Source: Chloroflexota bacterium (GTDB taxonomy: Bacteria > Chloroflexota > Dehalococcoidia > UBA2247 > RBG-13-53-26). From it: a stretch of DNA of 47,131 nt. Positions 16,623 to 24,092 of this stretch are shown piece by piece (the stretch's first letter is position 1; each line of letters starts with the position of its first letter). Under the pieces are notes generated by a model, which saw only the letters and a list, made by a program, of their open reading frames with translations, did not search any database and was not told the DNA's origin. The DNA lies in NCBI GenBank assembly GCA_003551705.1, contig PUNJ01000044.1:1-47131 (forward strand). Reading direction: 5' to 3'. The translations under genes and the position numbers were made by a program.

Positions 16623-17588
16623 ATGTGGTCACTATTTCGGAAAGACAAAGCAAGAGCCAGACTCAGGTTGGACGCTCCCGCACGGCGTGACGTCCTGAAT
16701 GAGATGCGCGGCCATATCCAGGAAGAGGTAGCTGACCTCATGGAGCAGGGATACACCGAAGAGGAGGCCGTCAGAATTGCATCCGAGTCCTTCGGAACCC
16801 TGGATAACTTGGTCCAGGAACTCAACGAGGTACACAATCATAGCAACTGGGTCCAGACACTAATAGCGGCGCTGCCTCACCTGATTTTCGCCCTTCTTTT
16901 TGCCCTTCATCTCTGGTCCAACATGGCTTGGCTGGTGATCATACTTATTTGCACCGTGGGGGTCACAATATACGGTTGGCACCACAACAAGCCTACCTGG
17001 CTCTTTACCTGGCTAGGCTACGCTCTGATACCGCTGCTTATAGTGGGCATATTCTTGCTGGAACAGGCTTCCAAGGCCGATACCATGATTCCGTCATGGC
17101 TGGCCTGGCCTCTCATGATAGTATATTTCCCCGTTATCCTATGGTTCTTCCTCCATATCATGATCCAGGTCCTCAGAAGGGACTGGTTACTGGGGTCTCT
17201 AATGGCTTTGCCGGTGCCGCCTATTGTAGGCTGGCTGATGACGGCGCCGTGGAAAAGCGAGCTACTCGGTGCCGGCACTCCGGCTTTGCAGAGCCTGGAA
17301 CCATGGGTGGCTTTGAGCTTCCTTACCCTGGCGGGAATCGTAGCCCTGTTCACCCGGCTCAAACAACGACCACTCAAGGTGGGCGTCCTCTTGCTCTCCG
17401 GACTCACTTTTCTATTTATTATTACCTTCTCCACTGGAGGTAGCGTGGGCATCATGACGCTTGTGATCGTGGGGTTCATGGCGGTGCTTTTGCTTATATT
17501 GCCCGCCTTGCTGGAGCAAAGGCTGGCACGGGCTGAGGTCGAACCCTGGCACGGCCCGTTGGAAAGTGACTTAGAACTGAAATCCTGA
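16623..17588 (+). CDS. membrane protein with N-terminal permease-prefix (HAAS-like) domain, PadR partner
   Basis: About 321 residues. The first 65 are a cytoplasmic helical domain (LNEMRGHIQEEVADLMEQGY, then EEEAVRIASESFGTLDNLV) of the permease-prefix/HAAS type, encoded almost always beside PadR regulators. The rest is hydrophobic, with roughly eight predicted membrane segments between residues 75 and 305 and a short charged tail. Function is unknown; the prefix domain is thought to signal between membrane part and PadR. GTG 16620 is one codon upstream; ATG 16623 is preferred. Its TGA overlaps the next ATG (TGATG), so it is translationally coupled to the PlsY-like gene. Confidence 0.8.
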   Translation: MWSLFRKDKARARLRLDAPARRDVLNEMRGHIQEEVADLMEQGYTEEEAVRIASESFGTLDNLVQELNEVHNHSNWVQTLIAALPHLIFALLFALHLWSNMAWLVIILICTVGVTIYGWHHNKPTWLFTWLGYALIPLLIVGIFLLEQASKADTMIPSWLAWPLMIVYFPVILWFFLHIMIQVLRRDWLLGSLMALPVPPIVGWLMTAPWKSELLGAGTPALQSLEPWVALSFLTLAGIVALFTRLKQRPLKVGVLLLSGLTFLFIITFSTGGSVGIMTLVIVGFMAVLLLILPALLEQRLARAEVEPWHGPLESDLELKS

Positions 17589-18319
17589 TGCTGGTCAACG
17601 CACTGATAATCTTGGCCGTATACCTTGTTGCTGCCTTCCCGGTCCTGAACCTGCTGGCCAGGATGCGCGGTTACGATATCTCTAAGGAAGACGATTTGCA
17701 CAGCGCTCTATGGCATAAGGTGGGGCGCGTAGAGGGTTTCATTGGCATAACATGGGATATCGTTAAGGGTGGGGTGGCGGTGGCTATCATGTATCTGGCA
17801 GGCCTTGGTCAGGTCATGATGGCGGCAGCAGGCGTGGCAGCCGTCGTGGGACGGTTGTGGTCTGTGTTTATCGGCTGGAAGGGCGAGAAAGGTAACACCA
17901 CCAGTCTGGGTGTGCATGTGGCCCTGGCATGGCAGGCCTGGCCGTTTCTGTTTGGGCCCATAATACTCGGTGCCGGTATCAGGACCATACCCAGAATGCT
18001 GGACTCCAGCCAACCTCTGAGCGAACGTTTGCGCTTTGGGGGGCCACCAAGCAATAGCCTGCCGCTGGGCATGCTGGGAGGTTTTGCCCTGTTCCCCTTT
18101 GGGGTCTGGGTTACCGGCCAATCTTTGCCCGCCTTGGCGGCCGGCATCGCCATTTTCATTCTGATCGTGGTGAAACGCGTCACTGCTGATGTTCGCAAAG
18201 ACCTGCGGGATGCTGCCGACAAGAGGTCCATTATCATTAATCGAATCTTTCTGGATCGCAGTCATTTCAGGGTTGTCCCCAAGGCGGAGAACCATTCCCT
18301 GGAATCGACCAGCGTCTGA
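17588..18319 (+). CDS. PlsY-like membrane protein (glycerol-3-phosphate acyltransferase family, motifs degraded)
   Basis: 243 residues with about five membrane segments and the overall plan of PlsY, which transfers an acyl group from acyl-phosphate to glycerol-3-phosphate. GYDISKEDDLHSALWHKVGR occupies the place of motif 1 (normally GSGNPGATNVLR). WDIVKG follows as in PlsY. GWKGEKGNTTSLG replaces FKGGKGVAT, and KRSIIINRI stands where HRENIKRL is expected. Several residues thought to be catalytic (Ser, Asn, Glu, His) are changed. It may have another substrate, or be inactive and regulatory. It is also longer than typical PlsY (about 200), with a basic cytoplasmic tail. It is cotranscribed with padR. 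Confidence 0.7.
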   Translation: MLVNALIILAVYLVAAFPVLNLLARMRGYDISKEDDLHSALWHKVGRVEGFIGITWDIVKGGVAVAIMYLAGLGQVMMAAAGVAAVVGRLWSVFIGWKGEKGNTTSLGVHVALAWQAWPFLFGPIILGAGIRTIPRMLDSSQPLSERLRFGGPPSNSLPLGMLGGFALFPFGVWVTGQSLPALAAGIAIFILIVVKRVTADVRKDLRDAADKRSIIINRIFLDRSHFRVVPKAENHSLESTSV

Positions 18320-18359
18320 TCTCCCTGCCTCGCCGGTTTCGAGGCCAGCTAAAATGCAC

Positions 18360-18365
18360 TATAAT
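18360..18365 (+). promoter_or_regulatory. -10 element upstream of the aminopeptidase gene
   Basis: A perfect TATAAT lies 78 bases before the aminopeptidase ATG. The -35 position (TTTCGA, 17-base spacer) is poor. The leader contains a small imperfect hairpin (GACA/GTCT arms near 18372-18390). Plausible but weakly supported. Confidence 0.4.
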
Positions 18366-18443
18366 CAGATAGACACGAATGTTGTCTCTTATCTCAAGTA
18401 AACATAACCTCTGTGAGGATGGGTGTGGGGAAGGAGAAATGAC

Positions 18444-19946
18444 ATGGACCTGAGAGTGGTAGCTGAAGATGTAACCGCAACGGATGTGGACGCCCTCATA
18501 GTGAACCTGTTCGAAGGAGGTCTCGATCCTGGTGGGGCCACGGGCGCCATAGATAACGCCTTGGGTGGCGGCATCAAGGGACTCATTGAAGCCGGCGAAC
18601 TGAAGGGCAAGCTCGGCGAGCTTGTGCTGATTCACACCCTTGGCAGGATTCCGGCACGTCGTGTCCTGGTGGCCGGCCTGGGCAAGCAGGAGCATTTCAA
18701 TCTGGACAAGACACGCCGCATAACCGGCGATGCTTGCCGCTTCCTGCGCAGCCGCGGGGTCAAGACAATAGCTACCATAACCCACGGCGCAGGGACAGGC
18801 GGTATTGCACCGGAGGCGTCTGCTCAGGCTGTGTCAGAGGGCGCGGTCATGGGCCTTTACATTTTTCGCCGTCACAAGACCCGTAACAATGATCTGACCG
18901 ATATCGAAGAGGTTCGCATTGTGGAACGCGATCCAGCCAGGGTACCGTCCTTGGAGGCCGGGTGTGCCCGGGGACGCGCTATGGCGGAAGCGGTGAACTT
19001 CGCTCGTGACATGATAAATGAGCCCTCCAACTTCATGACTCCCAGTCATATGGCCGCCGTTGCCGCGGTGATGGCAAGTGAATATGACCTGGAGTGCCGG
19101 GTCCTGGAGCCAAAGGAGATGAAGGACCTTGGCATGGGCGCTCTTCTGGGTGTAGCCCAGGGCAGTCACCAAGAACCGCGGTTCATCATCATGACCCACA
19201 GGGGCGATGAAGGTTCTGACAAGATGATCGGCCTGGCCGGAAAAGGCATAACCTTCGATTCGGGGGGTATCTCCATCAAACCATCCGAAGGCATGGGTGA
19301 GATGAAGGGAGATATGGCCGGGGGTGCTACGGTGATGGCCGTTATGCGTGCGTTGGCCGTCCTGAAGGCCGAAGTGAATGTGACTGCTCTCATACCCGCT
19401 ACAGAGAACTTGCCCGGTGGAGGAGCGTTGAAGCCCGGCGATGTATTGCGGGCCATGAACGACAAGACCGTTGAGGTGGTGAATACCGATGCCGAGGGCC
19501 GGCTTATTCTGGCCGACGCCCTATCCTATGCCAGGAAAGAGGGAATGTCACCGGTGATCGATGTGGCAACGCTGACCGGGAGCATTCGCGTAGCCTTGGG
19601 CTCAGTTGCTACAGGAATGTTTGCCAACGACCAGCCTTTGGCCGCTGCAGCTCTGAAGGCGGCGGACGAGGCCGGCGAGTGCGTGTGGCAGATGCCGATG
19701 TTCGATGAGTACAAGGAACAGATCAAGAGCGACGTGGCCGACATGAAGAACACCGGAGGACGGTACGGCGGTGCCATAACCGCGGCGCTCTTCCTCGCCG
19801 AGTTCATCGAGGACACGCCCTGGATGCACTTCGACATAGCCGGAACTGCGGAGAGCGATAAGGAAAAGGGGTATGTGGTCAAGGGGGCCACTGGCGTTAC
19901 CGTAAGGGCCCTGGTCAACCTGCTGCTCTCCATGAACCGCAAATAA
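18444..19946 (+). CDS. pepA: leucyl aminopeptidase, M17 family
   Basis: 500-residue cytosolic metallo-aminopeptidase that removes N-terminal residues from peptides. The N-terminal macro-like domain (about 1-165) is followed by the catalytic domain: ARDMINEPSNFMTP, GLAGKGITFDSGG with metal-binding Lys and Asp, GDMAGGATVM, and the M17 signature NTDAEGRLILADAL. Length matches the family. AAGGAG, 7 bases before ATG 18444, decides the start; an in-frame start at 18423 is less likely. The next gene follows 23 bases later with its own strong ribosome site. The symbol follows the E. coli homologue; a DNA-binding role is not implied. Confidence 0.95.
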   Translation: MDLRVVAEDVTATDVDALIVNLFEGGLDPGGATGAIDNALGGGIKGLIEAGELKGKLGELVLIHTLGRIPARRVLVAGLGKQEHFNLDKTRRITGDACRFLRSRGVKTIATITHGAGTGGIAPEASAQAVSEGAVMGLYIFRRHKTRNNDLTDIEEVRIVERDPARVPSLEAGCARGRAMAEAVNFARDMINEPSNFMTPSHMAAVAAVMASEYDLECRVLEPKEMKDLGMGALLGVAQGSHQEPRFIIMTHRGDEGSDKMIGLAGKGITFDSGGISIKPSEGMGEMKGDMAGGATVMAVMRALAVLKAEVNVTALIPATENLPGGGALKPGDVLRAMNDKTVEVVNTDAEGRLILADALSYARKEGMSPVIDVATLTGSIRVALGSVATGMFANDQPLAAAALKAADEAGECVWQMPMFDEYKEQIKSDVADMKNTGGRYGGAITAALFLAEFIEDTPWMHFDIAGTAESDKEKGYVVKGATGVTVRALVNLLLSMNRK

Positions 19947-19969
19947 TCACTTCCAAGGAGGTTAGACCA

Positions 19970-20617
19970 ATGTGGATAAAGTGGCTGGGGCATGCGGCTT
20001 TCTTGATAACTTCCGATAGCGGTCTCAGGATCATCACAGACCCCTACAAGGTGGAAGCAGGGGTAGAGTATGCAGCCATAGACGAGGCTGCCGATATCGT
20101 GACCGTCAGTCACCACCACTTCGACCATGACAATGTGGCAGCGGTGAAGGGCAGCCCCAAGGTGGTGGACGGCGCAGGGATACATGATGTCAAGGGAATC
20201 GAGTTCAAGGGCGTCGCTACACAACACGACACGACTGGGGGCAGCCAGCGAGGCAACAACGTGATATATGTCTTTGAAGTGGACGGCATCAGGGTATGCC
20301 ACCTTGGCGATCTTGGCCACCCCTTGGATAGTGGCCAAATTGCTGATATCGGCCCGGTTGACATCCTGATCACACCTGTTGGCGGCGAATACACAATTGA
20401 TGCGGCTGTGGCCACCAGGACCTGCGAGGCCATAGCTCCCAAGGTGGTGATTCCCATGCATTTCAAAACGGCGGGTTGTGCCTTTCCCATAGCTCCCGTT
20501 GAAGACTTTCTGGAGGACCGCAGCGCCGTGCGTCGTCTGGACGACAGCCAGGCGGAATTCAAGAAGGTGTCCCTGCCGGCAAAGACCGAAACGGTAGTCC
20601 TCAAACATGCCCGATGA
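19970..20617 (+). CDS. metal-dependent hydrolase of the UlaG/UPF0173 metallo-beta-lactamase group
   Basis: 215-residue metallo-beta-lactamase-fold hydrolase. Ligands are visible in WLGHAAF, SHHHFDHDN, HLGDLGHP and VIPMHFKT, and TPVGGEYTID is typical of the UPF0173/UlaG group. UlaG itself is an L-ascorbate-6-phosphate lactonase, but most members are uncharacterised, so the substrate is unknown here. AAGGAGG 9 bases before ATG 19970 is one of the strongest ribosome sites in the window. It lies between the aminopeptidase and hisD with short gaps, and nothing in these neighbours points to a substrate. Confidence 0.85.
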   Translation: MWIKWLGHAAFLITSDSGLRIITDPYKVEAGVEYAAIDEAADIVTVSHHHFDHDNVAAVKGSPKVVDGAGIHDVKGIEFKGVATQHDTTGGSQRGNNVIYVFEVDGIRVCHLGDLGHPLDSGQIADIGPVDILITPVGGEYTIDAAVATRTCEAIAPKVVIPMHFKTAGCAFPIAPVEDFLEDRSAVRRLDDSQAEFKKVSLPAKTETVVLKHAR

Positions 20618-20675
20618 GCGTTGTAGTCGATGGGTACCGCCTGCCGCTCTTTCCCGACGAAGCGAGGCCTGTTAG

Positions 20676-22013
20676 GTGCTGAGAATAGTCGCTGATACAA
20701 AGGAGGTTGTTCCCGAATTTCTGCAGCGCCGGCCCTTGGAGGAGCAGGCGGTGCCTGAATCCGTCAAAGACCGCATCAGGACTCTTTTTCACGAGGACCT
20801 GAGCCCTCAGCAGGTGGTAGAGAGGATACTCCGGGAAGTACGGCAACGTGGTGACGCTGCCGTCATGGAATATGCCAGGTTGCTTGATGGTGTGACCCTG
20901 CCAAACTTGGAGATACCACAAGCAGAGCTTCTGGATGCCTATAGTCGCGTCGACGCGGGTCTCGTAGACGCCCTGAAACTGGCCGCCGAGCGAATCACCG
21001 CCTTTCACGCTGCAGATATGCGACAAAGCTGGATGGACTTCAGCGAAGGCGCTCTGGGCCAGAGGGTGGCACCGCTGTCCAGGGTGGGCGCATATGTGCC
21101 CGGGGGCATGGCCGCTTATCCATCCACAGTCCTCATGACAGCCATCCCGGCCAGGGTGGCAGGCGTCAAGGAGATAGTGGTTACAGTGCCGGCAAGAAAC
21201 TTTGCGGACTCCTCCGGGGTCTCACCTGCTACGCTGGTGGCTGCTCATATAGCCGGCGTGGACCGTCTATTCTGCGTCGGCGGGGCTCAGGCCGTGGCCG
21301 CCATGGCTTACGGGACGGAGGCCATACCCAGGGTGGACTTGATATGCGGTCCGGGCAACATCTTCGTCCAACTCGCCAAGAAGATGGTGTACGGTCTGGT
21401 GGATATTGACGGCCTGTACGGGCCGACCGAACTGGTGGTGGTTGCCGACGACGCCGCGGATCCTGCCATAATCGCTGCCGATTTGCTGGCCCAGGCGGAG
21501 CATGATCCCTTGGCGGCGCCAGTCCTTATTTGCACATCGGCAGATCTGGCTCACCGGGTGGATGCCGAGATAGAGTCCTTCTTACCATCGCTGCAACGGC
21601 AGGAGATAATCCTGGCATCGTTGCTTAACGGTGGTGTATTATTGGTCGAAGACATGCAGCGTGCAGTACAATTGGTGAATGAATATGCACCGGAGCATTT
21701 GTCATTGATGACGGAGGATGCCTGGCAGATGTCAGAGTCCATAAGCAATGCCGGCGCCATATTCATCGGCCGGGACTCGGCGGAGGCCATGGGCGATTAC
21801 ATAGCAGGGCCCAGCCATACCCTGCCTACGGGGGGGACGGCACGATTTGCCTCGCCCCTCAATACACATGATTTTCTGAAGGTGACAAGCGTCATATCCT
21901 TGGACCGGGAAGCGCTGAAGCGGCTGGGTCCGGCGGCTATTGACATTGCCAGGGCTGAGGGCTTGAGCAATCACGCGCGGTCCATAGAGTTGCGACTGGA
22001 GTCAGGGGAATAG
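20676..22013 (+). CDS. hisD: histidinol dehydrogenase
   Basis: 445-residue zinc enzyme that oxidises histidinol to histidine in two NAD-dependent steps. YVPGGMAAYPSTVLM, VGGAQAVAAMAYGTE, ICGPGNIFVQLAKK, YGPTELVVVAD, LLAQAEHDP and the catalytic Glu-His pair in NEYAPEHLSL are all present, and the end HARSIELRL is typical. The start is GTG 20676 with GAGG 9 bases upstream. It is the only his gene in the window, so the histidine pathway is scattered. ricT starts 1 base after the stop. Confidence 0.97.
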   Translation: MLRIVADTKEVVPEFLQRRPLEEQAVPESVKDRIRTLFHEDLSPQQVVERILREVRQRGDAAVMEYARLLDGVTLPNLEIPQAELLDAYSRVDAGLVDALKLAAERITAFHAADMRQSWMDFSEGALGQRVAPLSRVGAYVPGGMAAYPSTVLMTAIPARVAGVKEIVVTVPARNFADSSGVSPATLVAAHIAGVDRLFCVGGAQAVAAMAYGTEAIPRVDLICGPGNIFVQLAKKMVYGLVDIDGLYGPTELVVVADDAADPAIIAADLLAQAEHDPLAAPVLICTSADLAHRVDAEIESFLPSLQRQEIILASLLNGGVLLVEDMQRAVQLVNEYAPEHLSLMTEDAWQMSESISNAGAIFIGRDSAEAMGDYIAGPSHTLPTGGTARFASPLNTHDFLKVTSVISLDREALKRLGPAAIDIARAEGLSNHARSIELRLESGE

Positions 22014-22014
22014 T

Positions 22015-22878
22015 ATGGAACAGGAAACTAACCAGACCGTTCAGGTCTCCGAACATAAAGTCATAGCCGGGGTACGCTTCCGTCAGGCTGGCAAGGTCTA
22101 CTTTTTCGATCCAGGCGGAAACGACCTCAGTATCAATGATCAGGTTGTAGTTGAAACCGAGCATGGGCTCAAAATTGGATGGGTGGTCATCGCTCCCAAG
22201 CAGGTGGCGGCCAGCGATGTGACGGAACCCCTGAAGCCCGTGTTGCGCCTGGTCACCGATGAAGACCTGCAGCAGCAGGAAGTCATCAAACAGAGAGAGC
22301 GGGACGCTCTGGCAAAGTGCAGGGAACTGGCCGCAAAACACAATCTGCCAATCAAGCTGCTGGATGCGGACAGCAACCTGGACGGCAATTACATAACGAT
22401 CTTCTTTGGGGCTGAGGGCAGGGTGGACTTTCGACAACTGGTCCGGGAACTGGCGGCAGCCCTCAAAACCCGTGTGGAATTGCACCAGGTGGGTCCTCGC
22501 GACAAGACCAAATTGATGGGCGGTACCGGGAAGTGCGGGTACCAGATGTGCTGTGCTTCCTTCCTGACTTGTTTTAACCCTCTATCCATCAAGATTGCCA
22601 AGGAACAGAGCCTGTCGCTTGAGCCGGCCAAGATATCGGGCATCTGTGGCCGATTGCTTTGCTGTCTTGGCTACGAAAGGGACCTCTACCGGCAGTTTCG
22701 TGAGCGCATTCCAGCCATGGGCCAGCGGGTGAAAACCCGTCTGGGCGAGGGGAGTGTATCCGGCATGAACCCGCTAAAGGAAATAATAGTCGTCAAGCTG
22801 GACAGCCACGTGACGGTGGAGCTTCCTCCCAATGATGTGAGCCCGATAGAACCGGACCGGCGGAAGCCGAACCAATGA
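22015..22878 (+). CDS. RicT/YaaT-type PSP1 domain protein
   Basis: 287 residues. The PSP1 C-terminal domain carries the characteristic cysteines GKCGYQMCCASF and SGICGRLLCCLGYE. In Bacillus, RicT (YaaT) joins RicA and RicF in the Y-complex, which binds iron-sulfur clusters and guides RNase Y cleavage of mRNAs, and it is also needed for sporulation signalling. The Cys pattern that would bind a cluster is intact here. Bacteria outside Firmicutes also carry it, so sporulation is not implied. It directly follows hisD (1-base gap) and is convergent with the HNH gene, whose 3' end is 8 bases away. Confidence 0.88.
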   Translation: MEQETNQTVQVSEHKVIAGVRFRQAGKVYFFDPGGNDLSINDQVVVETEHGLKIGWVVIAPKQVAASDVTEPLKPVLRLVTDEDLQQQEVIKQRERDALAKCRELAAKHNLPIKLLDADSNLDGNYITIFFGAEGRVDFRQLVRELAAALKTRVELHQVGPRDKTKLMGGTGKCGYQMCCASFLTCFNPLSIKIAKEQSLSLEPAKISGICGRLLCCLGYERDLYRQFRERIPAMGQRVKTRLGEGSVSGMNPLKEIIVVKLDSHVTVELPPNDVSPIEPDRRKPNQ

Positions 22879-22886
22879 TTGCTGCC

Positions 22887-23405
22887 TCAGGCGGTGTCCG
22901 GAAGAAACTTGCGCCAATCGTCATGTGAATACAGGTAGTGGTATGGTACTGAGAAGCTGGTCGGAGGAGGAGCGGTTGGTTGGCGCAACAGCGTCATACC
23001 TGCTTCGGCTGGGGTCCGGCCCGCTTTAAGCCGGTTGCAACTGAAGCAACAACCCACCACATTCTCCCAGGTATGCTCGCCCCCTCGACTGCGCGGTAAA
23101 ACATGGTCCAGGGTCAACTCCTTGACTTCTTTGCGGCAGTACTGACATGTATGTTTGTCCCGGTTGAATATCTCCAAACGTGTCAGCTTTCGCTGGAAGC
23201 GAGGTCGTCGCACCATGGTAGCCAGCCTGACGACAGAAGGGATGGGATAAGTCGAAGTGATGGCGTTGATATTACCAAGGCCGTTGTTCTCTACGATTTC
23301 GGCTTTGCCCTGGATGAGCAAAACAACGGCCCGGCGGACACGGCATACGTTGACCGGCTGGTAGTCCTGATTAAGCACGAGTACCGGAGCGTTTACGATA
23401 TCCAA
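22887..23405 (-). CDS. HNH endonuclease family protein
   Basis: 172 residues. The C-terminal half is a zinc-bound HNH domain: CQYC (first Cys pair), LDHVLPRSRGG (catalytic His), ENVVGCCFSCN (Asn and second Cys pair). The N-terminal 75 residues (VLVLNQDYQPVNVCRVRRAV, then LLIQGKAEIVE) are the usual companion of a widespread stand-alone HNH family found in Chloroflexota, cyanobacteria and Deinococcus. Those proteins have no established target; restriction of modified DNA and repair have been suggested. It starts at TTG 23405 behind AAGAGGGG; no ATG fits. No methyltransferase is adjacent, so a classical restriction system is not indicated. Confidence 0.9.
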   Translation of the reverse strand: MDIVNAPVLVLNQDYQPVNVCRVRRAVVLLIQGKAEIVENNGLGNINAITSTYPIPSVVRLATMVRRPRFQRKLTRLEIFNRDKHTCQYCRKEVKELTLDHVLPRSRGGEHTWENVVGCCFSCNRLKAGRTPAEAGMTLLRQPTAPPPTSFSVPYHYLYSHDDWRKFLPDTA

Positions 23406-23471
23406 TTGGCCCCTCTTGTCCGTACGCCATTAATTTGCCTGCATGTCCAATTGTAGCCTTGGAACGCGCCC

Positions 23472-23501
23472 ATTTTACTTTAACGGCGCAGATTATTGCA
23501 A
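23472..23501 (-). promoter_or_regulatory. candidate promoter of the HNH gene
   Basis: Read on the - strand: TTGCAA (23501-23496), 18-base spacer, TAAAAT (23477-23472). The transcript would start near 23465, about 60 bases before TTG 23405. Reasonable match, no experimental support. Confidence 0.4.
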
Positions 23502-23573
23502 GTAAATACCTGCTGTGTCGGCACCCCGCCCCACCCGAGAACACGACCCAGGTTTCATCGGTACTTTCGAGAA

Positions 23574-23602
23574 TTGACCCCGCGTACTGAAGGCGTTAGA
23601 AT
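23574..23602 (+). promoter_or_regulatory. sigma70 promoter of the SWIM gene
   Basis: TTGACC (23574-23579), 17-base spacer, TAGAAT (23597-23602), each five of six to consensus. The predicted start near 23609 gives a leader of about 13 bases that contains the AGAGGAG ribosome site. Confidence 0.65.
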
Positions 23603-23621
23603 CAGACTAGAGGAGCGGCGA

Positions 23622-23876
23622 ATGCAGTCCAGCTTGATAGGCAAGATTGAAAAAGCCAAGAAGTACGCTCAGGAACGGGACCGGATCTCCTTTACGTCGT
23701 TCACTGTCTCTGTTCAAGGAGACCATGACAAGCACATCGTCAGCTTCCGGGACGGAAGATGGCAGTGCACCTGTCACTTCTTCTCCACTCAGGGGACATG
23801 CAGCCATAGTATGGCCATTGAAAGGGTTCTGGCCGGGATGCTGGCACCAGACACGGTACCTCCATCGGCCTCCTGA
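23622..23876 (+). CDS. small SWIM zinc-finger protein
   Basis: 84 residues, essentially a lone SWIM domain: WQCTCHFFSTQGTCSHSMAI supplies the CxC...CxH zinc ligands (C, C, C, H). SWIM fingers bind DNA or proteins and usually sit inside larger ATPases or transposases. Here nothing else is attached; the N-terminal 45 residues are a basic helix and a short beta region (ISFTSFTVSVQG). ATG 23622 is fixed by AGAGGAG and a good promoter just upstream, so this is very likely a real independent gene. It diverges from the HNH gene, and a functional pairing is possible but unproven. Confidence 0.8.
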   Translation: MQSSLIGKIEKAKKYAQERDRISFTSFTVSVQGDHDKHIVSFRDGRWQCTCHFFSTQGTCSHSMAIERVLAGMLAPDTVPPSAS

Positions 23877-24014
23877 GTACTTGACATAAGTATTCGCTCC
23901 GGAAAGCCAGACAGGCTCTCCGAGGGTTCTCCGTGTATCCATTTTCTACCTGCTCAAGCTGTACTTGACCATTGAACATAAGGCCCGTCTCCTGTCCGTC
24001 CAGGCGGCGTGCAC

Positions 24015-24044
24015 TTGACAGCCGGTTCGGCACCCTGCTAGATT
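24015..24044 (+). promoter_or_regulatory. strong sigma70 promoter of the second acyl-CoA dehydrogenase
   Basis: Perfect TTGACA (24015-24020), 18-base spacer, TAGATT (24039-24044) with TG at 24036-24037 giving an extended -10. Start predicted near 24051, about 42 bases before ATG 24093. One of the best promoter matches in the window. Confidence 0.65.
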
Positions 24045-24092
24045 TGAACTTGGGCGCTAGTGTGAATTCGATCTGAGAGAGAGGGCATCGTT

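Noticed and set aside
20614-20682. A 22-codon ORF between the UlaG-like gene and hisD, overlapping the hisD start
   Set aside because: It has no His-rich run or attenuator hairpin expected of a his leader, and no ribosome site.
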